This document shows, piece after piece, positions 8,500 through 17,100 of a stretch of 64,000 bases of DNA (its first letter is position 1; each line of letters begins with the position of its first letter). Where the stretch lies: NCBI GenBank assembly GCA_038562375.1, contig JBCFAY010000012.1:1-64000 (forward strand), in the 5' to 3' direction. Origin of the DNA: JBCFAY01 sp038562375 (GTDB lineage: Bacteria > Bacillota > Clostridia > Christensenellales > CAG-138). A program made the translations under genes and the position numbers. Under the pieces are notes generated by a model. The model saw nothing but the letters and a program-made list of their open reading frames with translations. It was not told where the DNA came from and did not search any database.

Positions 8500-9096
8500 C
8501 TAGCGCTCGTTCAGAAAGCGCATGAGCTCGCCCGCTTCCACCACATCGCCTATGACGTAATCGATATTCCTGAGGAAGGCTTCGTGCAGATCCACGCTCG
8601 TGCCCGCAACGCAGTCGCTTACAACTACAGCATACATGTCCCGCTGCTGCGTTTCAAGCGCCGAGGCGTATACGCAGACATTTGTGGCCGCGCCCGTGAT
8701 GATGACCACCTTGCGCTTGAGGCCCTTGAGCAGTATCTCGAGATCCGTCTGATAGTACGCGCTGTACCGCCGCTTTTTGATGACGTAGTCGCTCCCGTCG
8801 GGCGTGAGGCCTTCCACGATCTCGATGCCGGCCGTGCCTTCCAGGCAATGCTCCGGCTCGCTGCGCTCCAGCTCCAGGCCGAAGTCGACCTTCTGCTTGC
8901 GGTGCCCTTCCTGGGTGTAAATGATCGGGATGCCGCTTTCGTTCGCCCATGCCTTAAGCTGCCGGATATGCGGTATGATCGCCCTGCCTCCCGGACACTC
9001 GATGGGCGCGCCCTCGGCGATAAAGTCGTTCTGCATGTCGATGATGAGGAGCACGCAATCCTCTTTCCTGATTTTTGACAAATTGCTGATAGGCAT
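8500..9096 (-). CDS. Isochorismatase-family cysteine hydrolase
   Basis: A 198-residue cysteine hydrolase with the family triad visible: Asp20 in LLIIDMQNDF, a Lys in DYVIKKRRYSAYY (about 107-108) and Cys141 in TGAATNVCVYASA. Start 9096 follows AGGAGG by 6 bp. The family includes N-carbamoylsarcosine amidase, biuret hydrolase, ureidoacrylate hydrolase and nicotinamidase. In this operon I infer release of the carbamoyl (ureido) group from 4-ureido-5-imidazolecarboxylate. An amidohydrolase of another sort could instead do this step. Confidence 0.88.
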   Translation of the reverse strand: MPISNLSKIRKEDCVLLIIDMQNDFIAEGAPIECPGGRAIIPHIRQLKAWANESGIPIIYTQEGHRKQKVDFGLELERSEPEHCLEGTAGIEIVEGLTPDGSDYVIKKRRYSAYYQTDLEILLKGLKRKVVIITGAATNVCVYASALETQQRDMYAVVVSDCVAGTSVDLHEAFLRNIDYVIGDVVEAGELMRFLNER

Positions 9097-9153
9097 TTGG
9101 ATTCCTCCTGATCGATTTTGTACACACATTTGGTTCCCGGTCGGGGGGCGTTG

Positions 9154-10287
9154 TTACGCGATGCCGACGAGCGCGCCCAGGTACCGCGCCAGCACGCCGA
9201 ACACCATCCCCAGGAACGGGTTCTTGGTAATGGCGGTGACGCCCAGCGCGACGATGCCCTGCACGGGAGAGTCGGTGGCCATGGCGCCGTTCAGGTTGGG
9301 CACGAATGTGAGCACGAAGCCGATCACCAGCAGGAAGCCCGCGATGCTCTGCGCCGGAACGTATTTGCTCATTTTGCCGACAACGCCGGTCAGCAGCAGC
9401 ACGCCGGTGAGAAGCATCATGACGATGCCCGCTGCAACAGGCCAGGGCGCGCCCGCCGTGCCGGAGATGATCGCCTCTATGGGCGCGCCGCCAAACAGTA
9501 TGCTGGGCAGGTCCGCAAAGCTGTTGATGATGGTGAGATGGTCGAGATTCTGCGTCGTTCCCGCGATGCTGGCCGTGATGTTGCCGAACGCTGTGTTGGA
9601 GCCGATGTTCAGGCAAATGAAGCTGAGTGCGCCCAATATGGCGGCGGTATTGAATATGGGCTTGATGAGCTTGAATTCCTGCCAGTAGCCCTTTGTCCAG
9701 AATTTCCAGTCATCCGACTGCAGATTCTCGGTGGTCTGCCCGTTACTTTCGGCCACAAGCCGCAGATCCACCCGCCTTTTCTGTACGAGTGCAAAGTCGA
9801 TGGTCGAAATCAGCACGGAGCCCGCAACCGTATAGACGACGTCGTGCGTCAGCGCCCAGATCACGATCGCGCTCGCAATGGAAATGGAGCCCGTACGCTT
9901 TTCCTGCGAGAACATCTCGATGGCCACCATGGAGAGTATCAGGCCGACGCCGCTCATCATGCCGGATACCACGGAGGGGCCCGCAAAATTCGCGATGATG
10001 CTGACGCTTCCGGTAATGCCCATGATGATGCCGATGATGGCGGCGATCAGCAGCGCGCTGACGCGTTCCCCCATCTTTTTGATAAGGCCCGCCAGGGTGA
10101 GCGTCTCCGCTTGGCCCGCGATCGGCGTGACGGAGCCTGTCAGCAGGTTGCCTATCGCGCCGACAAAATAGGCGAAGGAGGTGGGCTTGAGCGCATAACC
10201 CAGCGATGCCGCGTAGGATAGCTGCGTTATGCCGTTGATCGCCACGAAGACGACCGCAAGGATAAATAGCCAGATGTCGTTGAGCAT
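9154..10287 (-). CDS. Nucleobase-type permease (NCS2/xanthine-uracil-permease-like)
   Basis: A 377-residue polytopic membrane protein with about ten hydrophobic helices. The segment TSFAYFVGAIGNLLTGSVTPIAGQAETLTLAG resembles the substrate region of nucleobase:cation symporters, though I cannot confirm the family by alignment. ATG 10287 follows GGAGGGG. It is somewhat shorter than usual NCS2 permeases (about 420-460). Its place between the cyclodeaminase and hydrolase genes suggests uptake of the purine consumed by the compartment. Confidence 0.7.
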   Translation of the reverse strand: MLNDIWLFILAVVFVAINGITQLSYAASLGYALKPTSFAYFVGAIGNLLTGSVTPIAGQAETLTLAGLIKKMGERVSALLIAAIIGIIMGITGSVSIIANFAGPSVVSGMMSGVGLILSMVAIEMFSQEKRTGSISIASAIVIWALTHDVVYTVAGSVLISTIDFALVQKRRVDLRLVAESNGQTTENLQSDDWKFWTKGYWQEFKLIKPIFNTAAILGALSFICLNIGSNTAFGNITASIAGTTQNLDHLTIINSFADLPSILFGGAPIEAIISGTAGAPWPVAAGIVMMLLTGVLLLTGVVGKMSKYVPAQSIAGFLLVIGFVLTFVPNLNGAMATDSPVQGIVALGVTAITKNPFLGMVFGVLARYLGALVGIA

Positions 10288-10419
10288 AGATGACCCCTCC
10301 ATATTCCGTTATTGTTTGTATGTCTAATAAAACCGCGCGTGAAACCGCGGCTTGATAGCGTAAGCGGAAGCATATGCGGGCTGTACGACCTCGCGGGCGA
10401 TGCCCGGAGGGACGACGGA

Positions 10420-11049
10420 TCAATAGGCGAACCGTTTGGACATCACGGCAGAAGCGGCATCGTAGTAGAAAGACAGTTCCTTTTTGAGGGAGTCGAGCTC
10501 CACGGCAAACGCCGCCGCAAGCTTTTCGTCCTTGACGCCGGGGAGGTTGATGGCGACGTTCATGAACGCGCCCCAGGCGGCCGTCCTTGCGCACTCGATC
10601 GCCACGCCGCAATCGCTGAGCACATTGCTGTTTGCATAAACGGCGATACGGGCCAGAAGATTGCAGACGGCGATGGCCTGCGCGGCCGTATCCATGGGCA
10701 CGCGCGTCGCCCCGACGACGGCCTGCGCGATTTTTTCCTTACGCAACACCTTCTCCCCGTCGGTCGCCTTGGGCAGCCGATAGGCCTCCATTACCCGGTT
10801 GAACGCTTCGGTATCCTCGTCGGCGAGCGCAAGCAGCCGCTCTCTTGCCGCTTTGAGCGCGTCGGCCGCGGAGCGCATGACGGCCTGCGCGTTGGGATCC
10901 TGCGATTGCGAGGAAAGGGCGCATACCATCTCCCCAAGCCCCGCCGCAAAAACGCCGTTGACGGCCGCGATGGTGCCTCCGCCGGGCGCGGGCGAGGAGG
11001 ATGCAAGTTCCTCGGAAAAATTTTTTACGGACCGATCCATAAGCTGCAT
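10420..11049 (-). CDS. Formiminotetrahydrofolate cyclodeaminase (FtcD C-domain / FchA type)
   Basis: A 209-residue cyclodeaminase/cyclohydrolase-family protein. It contains the SPAPGGGTIAAVNG folate-binding loop and the DTEAFNRVMEAYRLPK segment typical of FchA/FTCD. It converts 5-formimino-THF to 5,10-methenyl-THF and ammonia. AAGGAGA lies 8 bp before ATG 11049. It is the first gene of the BMC operon and completes the one-carbon branch that starts with the formimidoyltransferase at 6734. Confidence 0.92.
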   Translation of the reverse strand: MQLMDRSVKNFSEELASSSPAPGGGTIAAVNGVFAAGLGEMVCALSSQSQDPNAQAVMRSAADALKAARERLLALADEDTEAFNRVMEAYRLPKATDGEKVLRKEKIAQAVVGATRVPMDTAAQAIAVCNLLARIAVYANSNVLSDCGVAIECARTAAWGAFMNVAINLPGVKDEKLAAAFAVELDSLKKELSFYYDAASAVMSKRFAY

Positions 11050-11101
11050 GCTTGCTTCTCCTTATATACGTTGGAATGGACATGATTGCCGGAATAACAA
11101 C

Positions 11102-11115
11102 GCGATATTCATGCC
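11102..11115 (-). promoter_or_regulatory. Candidate sigma-54 (-24/-12) promoter of the BMC operon
   Basis: On the minus strand the sequence GGCATGAATATCGC gives the GG-N10-GC spacing of a sigma-54 promoter (consensus TGGCACG-N4-TTGC). It lies about 52 bp before the first gene of the operon and downstream of the regulator's terminator. The -12 element is imperfect (TCGC). The neighbouring AAA+ regulator lacks the sigma-54 contact loop, so the call is tentative. Confidence 0.35.
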
Positions 11116-11260
11116 GCGAACAAATGACGTAACAATCGTAAACCATTCAAAACGGCTTGTAAATAGTGCGAAATCCGCTTGAAATTCAGAGTATTCATTT
11201 CTAAATAGGTCGTTTTATGGCGAAAGGAATGTATCATTCACGGAAAAAATATACAAACGC

Positions 11261-11307
11261 AAAAAGCCCGATAAACCGTATCGATCATGCGGTTTTCAGA
11301 AAGGGCC
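11261..11307 (-). terminator. Rho-independent terminator after the regulator gene
   Basis: On the minus strand GGCCC pairs with GGGC, enclosing a second stem AAACCG/CGGTTT, and is followed by TTTTT. It sits just past the stop of the PAS/AAA+ regulator and before the operon promoter, separating the two transcription units. Confidence 0.75.
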
Positions 11308-11372
11308 AAACGATGTGTTGCTGTTTGCGGGCGGGGTTTTGTGCGCTGTAGCAGAATGGTTTGCAAAAAAAT

Positions 11373-12839
11373 TCATTTTTGAATAGCCGTCTCCTCCGCA
11401 GAGCGCGCCTTGTCCAGGTACTTCTGCAGCTTACGGACGGCGGACGCCTGGCTGATGCCGAGATACTTTGCGAGCTTCACGGTCGTTTTACATTTTTCAT
11501 AAGCCTGCAGAATAAGCCGGCCCTCATAGTATTCCATATACTCCCGCAAATCGACATTCGCGGAAAAGCGCGCGTTTGAAAACGGGGATATCTGATCGGG
11601 AAGATGGTAGGACTGTATGGTATCCTCCTCGACCGTCAATATCAGCTGCTGAATCACGTACTTGAGCTCCGTAATATTGCCCGGCCAATGGTACATTTTC
11701 AAAAGCTCGGCGGCCTGCGCCGAAATCCCGGCGTCTCGCTGATACTTTTCGTTGAACTGCGAGAGGAACATCTGCACGAAGAACGGGATGTCCTCTTTTC
11801 TTTCTTTCAGGCTGGGCATGTTTACGCAAACGACCGACAGGCTGTAAAACAGGCCGTCCGCCAGTTCCTTCGATAGGCTCTCGGAGGATTTCCTGGAGGA
11901 TGCGATGATCTGTATATCCACATGCTTGGCTTCCTTGCTGTTGCGCTTATAATAGCACTTGTTCTTGAGCAGATACAGGAGGCTTGCCTGGGTGGACCGG
12001 CTCATGTTCTCGATATCCTCCAGGAACAGGGTGCCGGTATCGAGTATCTCGCACAGGCCGATCTTTTCGATTTCTTCCCCGTTTTTGGGATTGATTTTTA
12101 CGTAGCCGAAAAGCTCGTCCTCCAATATGGTGCCGGAAAACGCGCTGCAGTTCATTTGGCCGAACGGCTGATTCCGGCGGTTGGAGTTCTTATGGATGTA
12201 TTTTGCCATGTTGGATTTTCCGCAGCCCGCTTCGCCGGTGATGAGTATCTGCACGTCCACATCCGCGATACGCTGCACAAGATGCTTGATCTGCAGCATT
12301 TTCGGGCTGTGGGCGACGATATCCGCCTGCAGCAGCATTCGCTTGAGCGTGTCGAGCTCCAGATTGCTCCGTTTGATTTCTTTTTGAAGCTGATTGTAAT
12401 GCTCCTGAAGCTCTACGACATTTGTGCTGTCCCAGGAAGCGTAGCTGATAACATAAAGGATCTCATTCGTATCCGGATCGAAAATCGGCGTCGCGGTGAC
12501 CAGAAGCTGATGGCCGAACTTGTCAGGCTGTGTCATCGCCACCTTTTTGCGCTCCTTGAGGGCGATCATGGTGAGGGAAGGCGAAAAAACGCCTTCCTCC
12601 TCCAGTACGGAAACATGCTTTCCTTCGTAACAGCTTTTGATTCCATACAGCGATTCGCAGCTTTTGCCGATGCGCAGAATGATGCCCTGGCCGTCAGTGA
12701 TGCATATGCCGGCATGAAGCTCCTCGAGCATATCGCCCATAATGGATAGCAATCTGCTATTATCCATAGACCTTGATTCCATGCTGCACCCCGTTTCTGT
12801 GTCCGTAACAGGCCTAGATAAAAGTATATAGTCCTTCAT
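11373..12839 (-). CDS. PAS / AAA+ (enhancer-binding-like) transcriptional regulator
   Basis: A 488-residue regulator. A PAS-like sensor covers about 30-140, a short coiled coil 140-175, an AAA+ domain about 175-400 with Walker A GEAGCGKS (202-209) and Walker B LFLEDI (271-276), and a C-terminal TyrR/Fis-type HTH with KLAKYLGISQASAVRKL. The loop that should read GAFTGA reads INPKNG within ELFGYVKINPKNGEE (242-256), so contact with sigma-54 is doubtful. TyrR-like action with sigma-70 is an alternative. Start is uncertain: ATG 12839, ATG 12782 and ATG 12767 are all possible. It is upstream of and codirectional with the BMC operon, so it probably controls it in response to a small ligand. Confidence 0.85.
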   Translation of the reverse strand: MKDYILLSRPVTDTETGCSMESRSMDNSRLLSIMGDMLEELHAGICITDGQGIILRIGKSCESLYGIKSCYEGKHVSVLEEEGVFSPSLTMIALKERKKVAMTQPDKFGHQLLVTATPIFDPDTNEILYVISYASWDSTNVVELQEHYNQLQKEIKRSNLELDTLKRMLLQADIVAHSPKMLQIKHLVQRIADVDVQILITGEAGCGKSNMAKYIHKNSNRRNQPFGQMNCSAFSGTILEDELFGYVKINPKNGEEIEKIGLCEILDTGTLFLEDIENMSRSTQASLLYLLKNKCYYKRNSKEAKHVDIQIIASSRKSSESLSKELADGLFYSLSVVCVNMPSLKERKEDIPFFVQMFLSQFNEKYQRDAGISAQAAELLKMYHWPGNITELKYVIQQLILTVEEDTIQSYHLPDQISPFSNARFSANVDLREYMEYYEGRLILQAYEKCKTTVKLAKYLGISQASAVRKLQKYLDKARSAEETAIQK

Positions 12840-13207
12840 CCTAATTTACAATAACCAGGACTGTAGGATACGACAATGTACGTGCAATCCATTTGTATCC
12901 AGAGCGCGATAATGCTTTACATTTAGAGCGAACTTTTTCATGGCAATAGTTTGTCTTTACGAAACATCCCCTTTCTTGGCCATTAATTTTTCGACCGGTT
13001 TTGGGGCGGAAAAGGTTGGAAAAGAATAAGAAAACCCTCAAACCCTTGATATTACGGGGATTTGTTCGGTTTATCTTATATACTATACGGGCATACGTTC
13101 GCTACACAGGCGCCGGAAAGCAGTGTGCCCATAAAGGTCGTTAGTCAGATTTTGGGCACGCATCCATACGGATTATCATGGATATTTCGAATCCGGTCGC
13201 CGGTAAC
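12840..13207. other. Intergenic region upstream of the regulator
   Basis: An AT-rich stretch between the regulator and the toxin gene. Short open frames occur on both strands but none has a good ribosome site or a recognisable product. It should hold the regulator's promoter; I cannot assign -35/-10 boxes with confidence. Confidence 0.4.
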
Positions 13208-13519
13208 CTATATCAGATTCCTGTATTCCATCCGGCCATCCACGACGGCGTGGATGGTGACTGTTTCTGAATCGTCATCGACCTTATAAAAAACGAGCTG
13301 TTTCTCAAAGTTCAGAACGCGATAGCCTTGCTTTTTCAGTATGGAGTAGCGCGGCGTCGTTCCCGAATAGGGAAAGGACACAAGGCGCATCACCGCTTCT
13401 TCGATTTTGTCGAGATACTTCAGCGCGAGGTCGATATCGCCGGAGTCATCGGCAATATACTGAATCAGACTATATAATTGGTCGTTTGCTTTGTCGGTTC
13501 GCTGTATGCGATACTTCAT
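13208..13519 (-). CDS. RelE/ParE-family toxin
   Basis: A 103-residue RelE/ParE-type toxin with typical elements: an N-terminal helix pair, FPYSGTTPRYSILKKQGYRVL in the core, and the C-terminal VFYKVDDDSETVTIHAVVDGRMEY strand pattern. Family members cleave ribosome-bound mRNA (RelE) or block gyrase (ParE). The sequence does not decide which. It overlaps the antitoxin gene by 4 bp, the classical antitoxin-first operon order. Confidence 0.9.
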   Translation of the reverse strand: MKYRIQRTDKANDQLYSLIQYIADDSGDIDLALKYLDKIEEAVMRLVSFPYSGTTPRYSILKKQGYRVLNFEKQLVFYKVDDDSETVTIHAVVDGRMEYRNLI

Positions 13520-13794
13520 ACGTTCTTCCTTGCAAGCAGTTGTTGACGAATGCCGTCAAAAGTTTCCTGCATGGGCGCGACGCGACCGGCGGCAACGTCT
13601 TCGTCGGAATCGGCAAGCATGCGAAGCAACTCCAGCTCCGCGGCCATCTGCCGGTACTCCTGAAGATTGAGCACCGCCGTATCGCCGCGTCCGTTCACCG
13701 TAATGAAGACAGGCTGCCGCGTTTCCCTGCAAGCCTTGGAAATATCGCTATAGTGATTCCGAAGATCTGCGGATGGACGGATCATTTCTTCCAT
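13516..13794 (-). CDS. Phd/YefM-family antitoxin
   Basis: A 92-residue Phd/YefM antitoxin. It begins MEEMIRPSADLRNHYSDISK, with PVFITVNGRGDTAVLNLQEYRQM in the N-terminal DNA-binding fold and a flexible C-terminal toxin-neutralising region. It represses its own operon in the known family. GGAGGG sits just upstream of the start. Confidence 0.92.
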   Translation of the reverse strand: MEEMIRPSADLRNHYSDISKACRETRQPVFITVNGRGDTAVLNLQEYRQMAAELELLRMLADSDEDVAAGRVAPMQETFDGIRQQLLARKNV

Positions 13795-13967
13795 AGATCA
13801 AGCCCTCCTTTCTATAGTCAAATTATATCATAATATTCCTATATGGTCAATAAAGTATACCAAATCAAGGAGAGAAGATTCTCTGAGGAATATCGTTAAT
13901 TAAACTTTAAGGAATCAGTACGTTTTACTGCTAGCAATGAAATTGTTGCAACATTCATAACATAAGG

Positions 13968-14126
13968 CTGCTGAACATTTCCGGCACCCAGTTATCCTAC
14001 ATCACCAATGCCTAGGCTTGGAGGAGCCTGCTGAAAGTGGGCGTGTCCCTTGTGCCGTTCATCAACGAGTCTCCACGGGATACGGGGCTGTATAGGCTCA
14101 TGACACCAAGCCGGGCGAAAAGTTGA
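13968..14126 (+). pseudogene. Short coding remnant with internal stop
   Basis: Read on the plus strand, this frame gives LLNISGTQLSYITNA, a TAG stop at 14013-14015, then AWRSLLKVGVSLVPFINESP and more until TGA at 14124. The residue composition looks coding and the codon use is GC-rich, unlike the AT-rich surroundings. I do not recognise the family. It is probably the tail of a decayed gene. Confidence 0.35.
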
Positions 14127-14254
14127 TAATCACAGAAATAGGCGGTTGTCCATAAGTTTTGGGCAGCTGCCTATCTACTTATGAGGCAAGGAAAGTGATA
14201 TAATGAACTGAACTACAGCGATTTTCTTATATATAAAAACAGGCGAGGCACTAT

Positions 14255-14677
14255 ATGAATAGAATCTTTATTTGCCCCAATTGCGGCAAAATTACATTAG
14301 CGGACAAATCTATTAATGATAAGATACTAAAAAGAAATTACCAATGCAGCCATTGTGAGAATTCTATTTTAATGAAGCATAGTTATCCTCCACTTCATGC
14401 GCAAGATCTTATTTTCTCTGTTTCAGAGTTATTCAAGAAATGCAAAGAAATAGATGATAATAATTTATCGCAACTATATGATTATATGATTTCACAAAAC
14501 TTTATATTAGATAAAAGTGTGTTGAAAGCGAACATTGACCGGCTTTTAGATGATGCACATGAGCGGACGGAAAGGAACGCGAGTAGACAAAATTCTATCG
14601 TCTCGCGGAATGCGCTTCCCGACATATCAGGTATCTATAGCTGCAATCCGCTTATTTCATTAAATGATTCTTTGTAA
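14255..14677 (+). CDS. Zinc-ribbon hypothetical protein
   Basis: A 140-residue protein with an N-terminal zinc ribbon: CPNC at 8-11 and CSHC at about 32-35, followed by a helical region with no known domain. It is AT-rich (many AAT, TTA, ATA codons), unlike its neighbours, which suggests recent acquisition. The ribosome site is weak. Its last 26 bp overlap the converging gene on the other strand. Function unknown. Confidence 0.6.
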   Translation: MNRIFICPNCGKITLADKSINDKILKRNYQCSHCENSILMKHSYPPLHAQDLIFSVSELFKKCKEIDDNNLSQLYDYMISQNFILDKSVLKANIDRLLDDAHERTERNASRQNSIVSRNALPDISGIYSCNPLISLNDSL

Positions 14678-16187
14678 GTAACACTACCACATCACGCAAA
14701 ATGGCAATTACACCTGCGCGGTTTCCGATGCTGCCCGCTCCCTGCGCCCACAGCGTGTCAAAATGCGACTGGAACTCACTTACGATCAATGTTTGATTGG
14801 TATGGATCATCAGCGGTTCCTCGCCGCTCCAGCAGTTGGCCGCCATGCTCGCGTTCCGCTTGATATGCCAGCAGTTTCCCGCATGCAGCGCCGACAGGTC
14901 GTTCAGTATCAGCAGGTGGAAATTCGGAACAGCTTCAAGGTAGTGAATATAACCGTTTAATATGGCCACGCAGCCTTCGGCGTTCAGGTTGACAAAGCCT
15001 TTTTTCATAAAATACAGCCCCGGCATGCGGCAGAAGCCGTCCCGTGCCACCTGCATGAGCCTTGAAAGTGAGAGAATCTCCCGAAATACCGAATCGCCGC
15101 CGAGCACGCCGTCCATCCCGGCCTTAAAACGCGCAAACTCCGCGCTGCGCCATGCAAATTCCGCACCTTCATGTCCCAGGGCGAGCAGCGCACGGTCGTA
15201 TGCCTCTTTGGTCATATACAGGGGATTGACGCTGTCTTTGACGACGTCAAGGCTGCCGGGCGTAGCAAACTCCATGTAGAGGATTTCAAGGATGTTTCGG
15301 GAATAATCGTCGCTGTATACCTGGAGAGCGGGCTGTGCGTAACGGACCGTTTGCTCAAAGCTCTTTTGCGTTTCCTCTACAAAACTCCTGTCAGTGACGA
15401 CAAGAGCAACGGGGGGCGCGGCGACGCCCGGCGTTTCGGTCACAAGCATAACCGCGCTGTCCGGGATAATCACATGCATCTGGTGGGTAACGGCCTGGGT
15501 CATACCATGCACCAATAAAAGCCGGATATGCCCTGAGACGAGCGGCTGCATATAGACGTCGATCAGACGGGATATCGCCTGCGTGTCGCCGGATACGCAG
15601 ATCACAAGCCGTATTTTCAAGCGGGTTTTTTCGATTGCCCGGATGATCAGGCCGGATATGTCCTCCTGCGCGATAGCGGCGATCCGGTCGCTGGAAAGAA
15701 AGATATCCACGCGGCTTTCCGGCGCGAGCGCGGTGAGCAGCGGCGCAAGCTCCAGCGCGATCTGCACGAAACCCAACCTGATAGAGGATTGCCGCGTCGG
15801 GCAAACCGGAGCAGCTTGCGGGGGAGCGAGCTGCGATCTTCCCATATCCGGTGCGCCGCCACCGAGATTCCGGCGCAGGCTGTCCCCGTCGCTTGCCAGC
15901 CACACAACAAGGTTTTGCTTGATGCGGTGGACTGAGGACATCTGCGTAGGCAGGCCCTCTGTTTCAAAATGTGCATTGAGCCACTTGATATCGTCTGTGT
16001 TCCGGCTTTGCGCGAGGATATATTCCGCAAGGGCATCCATCTGCGCGCTTGCCACCCGCAGCTTTCGCTTGCCGCTGAGCCAGCGGCTGACGAGGGAGGG
16101 ATCGACGTTAAGCGCCTTCGCAAGCTGGTTGCCGCTGATGGCGAAATAGTCCATGACGGTTTTTAGCTTTGTCGCGGTGTTTGTCAC
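14652..16187 (-). CDS. Large HTH (XRE-like) regulator with unknown C-terminal domain
   Basis: A 511-residue protein with an XRE-like HTH in its first 60 residues (ISGNQLAKALNVDPSLVSRWLSGKRKL). About 400 residues of unrecognised alpha/beta domain follow, with no transmembrane segment or obvious catalytic motif. A Gly/Pro-rich linker lies near 110-130. The start is GTG 16187 and could be earlier. Large cytoplasmic HTH proteins of this build are common in Clostridia and poorly characterised. It is not obviously in an operon. Confidence 0.65.
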   Translation of the reverse strand: MTNTATKLKTVMDYFAISGNQLAKALNVDPSLVSRWLSGKRKLRVASAQMDALAEYILAQSRNTDDIKWLNAHFETEGLPTQMSSVHRIKQNLVVWLASDGDSLRRNLGGGAPDMGRSQLAPPQAAPVCPTRQSSIRLGFVQIALELAPLLTALAPESRVDIFLSSDRIAAIAQEDISGLIIRAIEKTRLKIRLVICVSGDTQAISRLIDVYMQPLVSGHIRLLLVHGMTQAVTHQMHVIIPDSAVMLVTETPGVAAPPVALVVTDRSFVEETQKSFEQTVRYAQPALQVYSDDYSRNILEILYMEFATPGSLDVVKDSVNPLYMTKEAYDRALLALGHEGAEFAWRSAEFARFKAGMDGVLGGDSVFREILSLSRLMQVARDGFCRMPGLYFMKKGFVNLNAEGCVAILNGYIHYLEAVPNFHLLILNDLSALHAGNCWHIKRNASMAANCWSGEEPLMIHTNQTLIVSEFQSHFDTLWAQGAGSIGNRAGVIAILRDVVVLLTKNHLMK

Positions 16188-16205
16188 GGGAATGGCCCTT
16201 TCGAA

Positions 16206-16592
16206 TCATTTTTTATTGTTATCGCTTTCCGGGCAATGGCGGCTTGTATAAGAAGCTTCATATGTATGATGCGCCATGCCCAATCCGCCGGATACAAATG
16301 TCTTGGTATACCCGCCGTGGACGCCGTACTCATCATGGGTACCGTCATAATTCTCAATGACTTCACTGTGTATAGGCGCTTCGGCGTAGGCTTGAACATG
16401 CTTCCAAAAAATCCGCGCAAGCCGTTCGTTTGAGCGCATGATTTTTTCCAGGGCTGAGGCAGCCTGCCTGCGTTCCTCCAGGAATACGGCGTCGTATCGC
16501 AGCTTCAGGTAATAGTTTATGTTGTGAGCCGCATACAGCCCGCCGTTGCCGTGTTCAGCGCCCTTTGTCAGCATCACGTGAAGCGTATCCAC
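16206..16592 (-). CDS. Hypothetical protein, start doubtful
   Basis: An open frame of 128 codons from GTG 16592, with charged helical segments (AVFLEERRQAASALEKIMRSNERL) and a His/Gly/Tyr-rich C-terminus. I do not recognise it. Its 5' end overlaps, in another frame, a truncated copy of the zinc-protein start (16555-16629), and no clean ribosome site precedes it. It may be the rest of a gene whose beginning was replaced by that duplication. Confidence 0.4.
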   Translation of the reverse strand: MDTLHVMLTKGAEHGNGGLYAAHNINYYLKLRYDAVFLEERRQAASALEKIMRSNERLARIFWKHVQAYAEAPIHSEVIENYDGTHDEYGVHGGYTKTFVSGGLGMAHHTYEASYTSRHCPESDNNKK

Positions 16593-16629
16593 TCCATTTG
16601 TGACCTAACAGTTTACAAATGAATCCCAT
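16555..16629 (-). pseudogene. Truncated duplicate of the downstream zinc-protein 5' end
   Basis: Minus-strand ATG 16629 opens a 24-codon frame starting MGFICKLLGHKWSG and stopping at TGA. The first 12 residues match the intact gene at 16641-17063 (MGFVCKNFGHKW), after which similarity ends. This looks like an aborted tandem duplication of that gene's 5' end. Confidence 0.5.
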
Positions 16630-16640
16630 AATAACACCCT

Positions 16641-17063
16641 TTATACTTTCTGCTCGCTATTAGGCAGACAGGGCTCCTTGATAAAATCGCAGCCGTAAGC
16701 CGTGCCGTCATTGGTGCCGCCCACCTTGCCGCATACTTCGCAGCGCCGCTCGCTTACCGGGCAATCATGGATTGTATGAACGAGCCTATGCTTTGTCTCG
16801 CCGCAAAGACTACATATAACATGACCGTCCTGATATTTCCACCGATGCGGGAAGCCATCGCATACTCCGCAAACCCGGCACGTTTTGATGCATCCGGAAC
16901 CTTCCCAATCGTGCGTCTCTTTTCTAGAGCCGCAATTCGAGCAGATTTGCACACATTGGTTGTCAGTTGCGTGAAAAGCATGGCCCTCGCTGCGCGTCAT
17001 GCCGCATCGAACACATTGGCAATTTTTCCATTTGTGACCAAAGTTTTTGCATACGAATCCCAT
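16641..17063 (-). CDS. Multi-CxxC zinc-ribbon protein
   Basis: A 140-residue cysteine-rich protein beginning MGFVCKNFGHKWKNCQC, with repeated CxxC pairs (CQCVRC, CSNC, CRVCGVC, CSLC, CEVC) interleaved with His/Trp, as in small zinc-ribbon proteins. It has no signal peptide. GGGAGG lies 8 bp before ATG. Related to the 24-codon duplicate just downstream and probably part of the LRR-lipoprotein cluster. Function unknown. Confidence 0.7.
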   Translation of the reverse strand: MGFVCKNFGHKWKNCQCVRCGMTRSEGHAFHATDNQCVQICSNCGSRKETHDWEGSGCIKTCRVCGVCDGFPHRWKYQDGHVICSLCGETKHRLVHTIHDCPVSERRCEVCGKVGGTNDGTAYGCDFIKEPCLPNSEQKV

Positions 17064-17100
17064 TGCAAAACCTCCCGTTCGTTAATCGCAAAAGCCTTAA

